In this document: positions 14,404 through 18,118 of the stretch, piece by piece | Numbering within the stretch: position 1 is the first letter of the stretch | How the letters are laid out: each line of letters begins with the position of its first letter | Notes under the pieces: generated by a model | The model's input: only the letters and a program-made list of their open reading frames with translations | Told to the model about the DNA's origin: nothing | Database searches by the model: none | From: Nitrospira sp. UBA6909 | Lineage (GTDB): Bacteria; Nitrospirota; Nitrospiria; Nitrospirales; Nitrospiraceae | DNA: 18,118 bases | Direction: 5' to 3' | NCBI GenBank assembly: GCA_002451055.1 | Contig: DKBD01000093.1 | Span: 2,486-20,603 of the forward strand | Made by a program: the position numbers and the translations under genes

Positions 14404-15108
14404 CTAGCCTTGTTGTCGCAATTCGTCTGGGGCGTCAAATCGCGCGTCTCGTCCCGCATAGTCGTCCGGTTTGGCGACTTCGCCGTTGATCCATTCGATG
14501 ATGGCCACCCAGCCGAGACTTTCCGTATCCTTGGGAAGATAGTTGGGCACGACTGCGAGGACATGATATCCGCATTTAAGCTGATAGGACAATGTGGGGT
14601 CGTGCAGTTCGCCTCGGATCACCTTGATCACATACTCTTCGGCGCTCATGCGGTCCGCATACCGATGGTAATTGCGGAGACGTCCTCCGGCTCGAACGCG
14701 AAGCAAACCGAGGCGCTTGACCAATGCCAGTCTGGCCTCATAGATTCTAGATCCGATGCCTTGTCGCTGGCGGGCCGGAGACACCATCAATTCAGCGCTG
14801 TAGAGGGTTCTGCCACGAACCGGATCGTGGTTGGTAAACATTCCGTTGTCTGTGAAGTCGCGCCAGTTCGTCTGCATATCATAATCGTCCCAACGGACGA
14901 TTAGGGTGGCGGCCATTCCAGCGACATGTTGGGATGAGGCATCGATGGCAACAAACTGCCCTTCAGGAAAGATGCGCTGCTGGGAAGCCAATTGTATTGC
15001 GTTATAGGGAGGGCCGAAGGGATAAACCTGGCGAGACAGTTCTATGATCGATGGAAAATCATCCGGTCGGGTGTTGCGGATCACAATTCGAGGGGGAGCG
15101 TGTGACAT
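14404..15108 (-). CDS. GNAT-family N-acyltransferase (paralogue 2)
   Basis: 234 residues from the ATG at 15108. Its sequence aligns with paralogue 1 from residue 8 to 224 without a gap. The acyl-CoA motif QRQGIG is at 114-119, RWDDYD at 72-77 and MFTNHDP at 90-96. The gapless N-terminal match supports this start over an in-frame ATG at 15174. The C-terminal ten residues differ. It is the first gene of the minus-strand cluster GNAT-sirtuin-amidase-GNAT, 83 nt before the sirtuin ATG. The two copies probably arose by duplication and have diverged enough to differ in substrate (for example the 97-105 and 160-170 regions). The acceptor is unknown. Confidence 0.92.
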   Translation of the reverse strand: MSHAPPRIVIRNTRPDDFPSIIELSRQVYPFGPPYNAIQLASQQRIFPEGQFVAIDASSQHVAGMAATLIVRWDDYDMQTNWRDFTDNGMFTNHDPVRGRTLYSAELMVSPARQRQGIGSRIYEARLALVKRLGLLRVRAGGRLRNYHRYADRMSAEEYVIKVIRGELHDPTLSYQLKCGYHVLAVVPNYLPKDTESLGWVAIIEWINGEVAKPDDYAGRDARFDAPDELRQQG

Positions 15109-15142
15109 GTCCCAATCGTCTCCAATCAAAGGGCTGGATCGC

Positions 15143-15171
15143 TCGATACAGGATTTGGGGGGTACCGGCAA
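15143..15171 (-). promoter_or_regulatory. Weak candidate promoter for the GNAT-sirtuin-amidase-GNAT cluster
   Basis: On the minus strand TTGCCG (15166-15171), a 17-nt spacer and TATCGA (15143-15148) lie 35 nt upstream of the first ATG of the cluster. The spacing is ideal but both boxes are imperfect. Confidence 0.3.
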
Positions 15172-15280
15172 CAATGCTGATATTCCGGCGGGAACAGCCC
15201 TTCACGAAGCGTCTGTTCCACGCGGCGCCACGATATCTGAGGTGAGGGCCAAAGTCTAGGGAGAAGGCCTTTGATGGGGG

Positions 15281-15296
15281 CTGTTGCTTCCAACAG
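15281..15296 (+). repeat. Short hairpin in the divergent region before the reductase fusion
   Basis: CTGTTG (15281-15286) and CAACAG (15291-15296) pair around a CTTC tetraloop and are followed by a pyrimidine-rich run (TTTCTTCTCT). It lies in the 262-nt spacer between two divergent genes. It resembles a weak terminator, but no plus-strand gene lies upstream. Apart from this and the promoter at 15143 I see nothing else in the spacer. Confidence 0.35.
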
Positions 15297-15370
15297 GTTT
15301 CTTCTCTACTCTTGCCGACGTCAGTGGTGAAGCTCATGTTGACGGTTGTATCAATAAGGATGGCAACGCC

Positions 15371-16732
15371 ATGAATAATATTCTGGTCGTAGGGGCTGGA
15401 TCAGTCGGTGGATTCTTCGGGGCTCAGATGGCGAAACATAACCCCAACGTCTCGTTTTTGCTGCGCCCCAACACGCTTGCGGTGGTGAAACAACATGGCC
15501 TGACGATTCGGAGCGCCAGCGGCTCATTTACCGTGCGGCCACCGGCTTCATCGGATGCCAGAGATCTTCCCAGGCCGGATCTTATCGTACTGGGGGTGAA
15601 AGCGTTCGACCTCGATGAAGTCATGAATCAGGTTGAGCCTGTGTTGACAGAGAAGACGGTGATCCTGACGCTGCAGAATGGGATTGATACAGAAGATCGG
15701 CTATTGGCTCGTTTTCAACGAGACTGCGTCGTCGGCGGAGTGGCATATATCTATTCCAAAATCGCCGCACCGGGCGTCATCCGCCATTACAAGAAGGGCG
15801 CCGTGGCGATCGGCGAACTGATGGGGCATGAGAGCGCTCGTCTCTTGGCCATCAGGGACATCTTTGCCGCCGCGGCAATTCCCTGCCATCTCTCGAAAGA
15901 CATCCGTCGCAGCAAATGGGAGAAAATGTGCTGGAACTGCGTCTTCAATCCTGTCACGGTTCTCATCGACGACCATGTGGCCAAAGCGATCGATCATCCA
16001 GAGATGATGGGCGTCATCCGGCAGATCGTGGGAGAAGTGGCGGCGGTATCGGCGGCGATGAAAGTCCCGTTGCCTCCCGATATGCCGGAACGAGTCATCA
16101 AGGCCACGCAGGAAATCCGCGACATCCATACGTCCATGTATGATGATTGGAAAGCGGGACGGCCGACGGAAATCGACTACTTAAATGGATTCATTGTACA
16201 GAAGGGGCGCGAGCTCGGCATACCGACACCGGTGAACGAAGCCCTCACGGCGATGATCAAGACCATGACGGAGCACGAACAATCTGGGCTCGGTCGAGTA
16301 CGGATCGAGGGAGCCGTCGTACAGCCGATCTCATTCGACCGCGCCGCTATTGAGGCCCTTCCGGCGGAGCATCATCTCGATATTGCGACAGTCATGCCGG
16401 GCATGAAGGGAAAAGGCATTCGCCTGAGAGGTCTACTTGACATTCCGGCGCTCGCAATTGAAGCGGATCATGTCGCCTTCCATGCGGCTGATGGAAAATA
16501 TTCGGCTTGTCTCACACTTCAGCAGGCCAAGGAGTACGGCATTCTTGTCTACGAACTGGATGGAGGGGCACTGCCGGAGGCCAATGGAGGTCCCTTTCGT
16601 CTGGTCACGCCTGGTTTGGGCGATCTTTGCGCCAACGTCAAGGGAGTGGGCCGAATCGAGATTACCATTGGATTGGGGCGGGACACGAGACAAACCACCT
16701 GCCCGCCGGATGCTCGTACTGTCCCGCAGTAG
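15371..16732 (+). CDS. Ketopantoate reductase-like protein fused to a sulfite-oxidase-fold domain
   Basis: 453 residues. Residues 1-305 are a complete ApbA/PanE protein: the NADPH loop GAGSVG (8-13), K77 and N103-G104 of the active cleft, and the catalytic lysine K182 in RRSKWEKMCWN with N189 and N193. The C-terminal GRPTEIDYLNG and GIPTPVN complete it. Residues about 313-437 look like a compact molybdopterin-oxidoreductase (SUOX) fold: ISFDRAAIEALP, GIRLRGLLD, VAFHAADGKYSA, VYELDGGALPEANGGPFRLVTPG, GVGRIEI. The position expected for the molybdenum-ligating Cys (LxCV) is IATV, with T340, so cofactor binding is doubtful. The frame is open to an ATG at 15284, but the ATG at 15371 begins the Rossmann strand and has AAGGA upstream. 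The SGNH hydrolase follows after 5 nt. The 2-oxoacid substrate is uncertain, since PanE homologues vary. Confidence 0.88.
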   Translation: MNNILVVGAGSVGGFFGAQMAKHNPNVSFLLRPNTLAVVKQHGLTIRSASGSFTVRPPASSDARDLPRPDLIVLGVKAFDLDEVMNQVEPVLTEKTVILTLQNGIDTEDRLLARFQRDCVVGGVAYIYSKIAAPGVIRHYKKGAVAIGELMGHESARLLAIRDIFAAAAIPCHLSKDIRRSKWEKMCWNCVFNPVTVLIDDHVAKAIDHPEMMGVIRQIVGEVAAVSAAMKVPLPPDMPERVIKATQEIRDIHTSMYDDWKAGRPTEIDYLNGFIVQKGRELGIPTPVNEALTAMIKTMTEHEQSGLGRVRIEGAVVQPISFDRAAIEALPAEHHLDIATVMPGMKGKGIRLRGLLDIPALAIEADHVAFHAADGKYSACLTLQQAKEYGILVYELDGGALPEANGGPFRLVTPGLGDLCANVKGVGRIEITIGLGRDTRQTTCPPDARTVPQ

Positions 16733-16737
16733 TCGTG

Positions 16738-17502
16738 ATGGATTCCGATATCGCTCGCGTCGTGGCACTCGGCGCCAGCAATCTTACACGCGGTTTTCAG
16801 ACCATCGTCGAAACGGCTCGGGCCGTCTGGGGATCGGATGTTGAAGTACTTGCCGCGCTCGGTCATGGTCGATCCTATGGTGCCTCCAGCCGATTTGTCT
16901 TTCGGACCTTACCCGGCATCCTCAAATCTGGCCTGTGGACTGAATTAGAACGCCTCCCTCAGAAGCCCACGAGGGGCCTGGTCACCGATGTCGGCAATGA
17001 CATCTTGTATGGCTTCTCGGTTGAGCGCACGCTTGGATGGGTTGAGGAGGTTCTTGTCCGTCTCGGTCAGGTCACAGGGGACATCGTGCTCACGGATCTT
17101 CCGCTTGCCAGTGCCCGCCGCATGTCGAATCTCAAGTTCTTGGCCTTTCGCACGGTCTTGGTTCCGTCATGTCGGCTCTCGCTGGTTCAAGTTCTCGACA
17201 GGGCTGAGCGCGTCAACGAAGGGCTGGCCCTATTGGCTGAGAGGTACGGAGTCAAGTTCTTTCGGCTTGATCCGGCCTGGTATGGGTTCGACCCGATCCA
17301 CATTCGGCCTTTGCTCTGGCATTCAGCCTGGCAGCAGATCCTTGGCGCTCAGCCTCAGGCCAAGTCAGGTTGGGGATCGATGATTGAGAGCACGAAGCTC
17401 TACCTTATGCGCCCTGAGCGTCGCTGGTTATTCGGCGTGGAGCAAGTCACACCACAATCCGGCGTCGCCCTTCGATTAGGCGGGCATGTGTGGCTCTACT
17501 GA
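16738..17502 (+). CDS. SGNH/GDSL-type hydrolase
   Basis: 254 residues. Block I is the LGASNLTRG segment with nucleophile S14 (residues 11-19), block II glycine lies in GHGRSYG (42-48), block III is VGNDILYG with N87, and block V is D185-P-I-H188. The Ser-His-Asp triad and oxyanion residues of an SGNH esterase/lipase/acylhydrolase are therefore all in place. There is no signal peptide, so it is predicted cytosolic. The ATG at 16738 is 5 nt after the reductase stop (a GTG at 16735 is adjacent), implying a shared transcript. The upstream open frame to 16507 lies inside the reductase gene and is not part of this protein. The ester or acyl substrate is unknown. Confidence 0.88.
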   Translation: MDSDIARVVALGASNLTRGFQTIVETARAVWGSDVEVLAALGHGRSYGASSRFVFRTLPGILKSGLWTELERLPQKPTRGLVTDVGNDILYGFSVERTLGWVEEVLVRLGQVTGDIVLTDLPLASARRMSNLKFLAFRTVLVPSCRLSLVQVLDRAERVNEGLALLAERYGVKFFRLDPAWYGFDPIHIRPLLWHSAWQQILGAQPQAKSGWGSMIESTKLYLMRPERRWLFGVEQVTPQSGVALRLGGHVWLY

Positions 17503-17594
17503 CGGGGGAGGAAAATAGTTCATCAACTCTGTCCCCCAGCTTGCTATTGGTGAAGCGACGGAGTAAGAATCGTTCCATACTTGGAGAGGAATAA

Positions 17595-17942
17595 TTGGCC
17601 AGCTTACGCGAGATCTATAGCGTCCTGATGAGGCGCGTAATTACGGGCATGCTCCTCGGCGCCCTGGTAGGGTCTATCCAAGTGGGATTTTTCGGCCACG
17701 ACCTGATGCATCTGTTGGCCGCAATAACCGCCGGTATCATCTATATGACCGCCTGGGTCTCATTGACCGATTGGCTTCAACTGGCAGGCGGGAAGATTCT
17801 CCTCGGAGCCGTGTCCGGCCTGTTGGCCGCCATTGTATGGTGGGCAATTGCCATCCATGCTGCGAATGTCTTTCTGACCGCAGCCATCGCTGGGATTTGT
17901 TTCGGTGCGGCCTATGCCTGGTCCGGTCAGCGAATGACCTGA
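17595..17942 (+). CDS. Small integral membrane protein, four transmembrane helices, unknown function
   Basis: 115 residues. The TTG at 17595 is chosen because GAGAGGA sits 4 nt upstream, while the next ATG (17628) lacks a ribosome site and would remove the basic N-terminus (MRR) before helix 1. Hydrophobic segments are at about 15-33, 37-57, 68-87 and 91-109, rich in Gly and Ala small-residue packing motifs. H35, H39, D36 and H88 lie at helix ends. I do not recognise the family. It follows the SGNH gene after 92 nt, so it may have its own promoter. Its 3' end overlaps the convergent transporter gene by 16 nt. Confidence 0.8.
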   Translation: MASLREIYSVLMRRVITGMLLGALVGSIQVGFFGHDLMHLLAAITAGIIYMTAWVSLTDWLQLAGGKILLGAVSGLLAAIVWWAIAIHAANVFLTAAIAGICFGAAYAWSGQRMT

Positions 17943-18118
17943 ATGGCTCGCCAGCGTTCCGATTGATAACGCCACAGTAACAACGCCATCCTCACCGACC
18001 AGTCCGCAACGACCGATCCCCACACGTATAACACCCCAAGTTTGAGCCAGACCCCAAAGACGAAGGCCAGGGGGACCCGGACGCCCCACATGCCGACAGT
18101 TGTCGCCCACATGATGAA
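17927..18118 (-). CDS. C-terminal fragment of a MATE-family efflux transporter
   Basis: Only the last 63 residues are in the window; the frame is open to the edge and ends in TGA at 17927-17929. The piece contains GMWGVRVPLAFVFG, a second hydrophobic stretch with GVLYVWGSVVADW, then RMALLLWRYQSERWRAIQV. This is the last two helices and basic tail typical of NorM/DinF multidrug and toxin extrusion proteins, including the RxPLA motif and the closing R-x-x-x-R-W. The substrate cannot be inferred. It converges on the small membrane protein with a 16-nt overlap. Confidence 0.8.
   Translation of the reverse strand, partial: FIMWATTVGMWGVRVPLAFVFGVWLKLGVLYVWGSVVADWSVRMALLLWRYQSERWRAIQVIR

Noticed and set aside
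16507..16737. Upstream extension of the SGNH hydrolase frame
   Set aside because: It lies within the reductase-fusion coding region in another frame; the hydrolase core starts at the ATG at 16738.
17504..17537. GGGGGA/TCCCCC inverted repeat after the SGNH gene as an intrinsic terminator
   Set aside because: Only 6 bp with a 22-nt loop and no following T-run.
1..18118. tRNA, rRNA, CRISPR arrays, insertion sequences, prophage genes or attachment sites
   Set aside because: No cloverleaf-like sequence, regularly spaced repeats, transposase or integrase motifs, or terminal inverted repeats with target duplications were seen by eye.

Overview
The window (about 18.1 kb) is ordinary chromosomal bacterial DNA: moderately GC-rich, densely coded, with housekeeping operons and no phage, insertion sequence, CRISPR or rRNA/tRNA signal that I can see. 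The overall flavour (valS-nadC-birA-coaX cofactor string, bactofilin beside grpE-dnaK-dnaJ, sirtuin and GNAT genes) fits a Nitrospira-like member of the Nitrospirota. That assignment is an impression from protein style and gene content, not a proof.

Layout. 1-3219 (minus strand) holds the heat-shock chaperone operon grpE-dnaK-dnaJ, with dnaJ cut by the window edge and a 13-bp hairpin between dnaK and dnaJ. 3220-4275 holds a bactofilin gene (minus) between two roughly 300-nt non-coding stretches, one with a possible small ORF on the plus strand and the other with three dyad symmetries. 4276-9567 (minus) is a tightly packed operon valS-nadC-birA-coaX, linking valine tRNA charging with NAD, biotin-ligase and CoA functions. 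9568-9724 is a divergent promoter region that also serves a very small, extremely basic protein (9725-9844, plus). 9859-10992 (minus) encodes a response regulator whose receiver domain is followed by a proline-punctuated helical repeat region; a good promoter lies upstream. A HAD hydrolase (11129-11863, plus) is divergent from it.

11935-15108 (minus) is a four-gene cluster: GNAT acyltransferase, class III-like sirtuin, nitrilase-superfamily amidase, and a second GNAT that is a clear paralogue of the first (about 63 % identity by hand count). Acyl transfer, deacylation and amide hydrolysis genes side by side suggest one acylation/deacylation module; this is the best candidate for a poorly described system here. 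Divergent from it, 15371-17942 (plus) encodes an unusual fusion of a ketopantoate-reductase-like protein to a sulfite-oxidase-fold domain lacking the molybdenum-ligating cysteine, then an SGNH hydrolase and a small four-helix membrane protein. The window ends in the C-terminus of a MATE-type transporter (minus).
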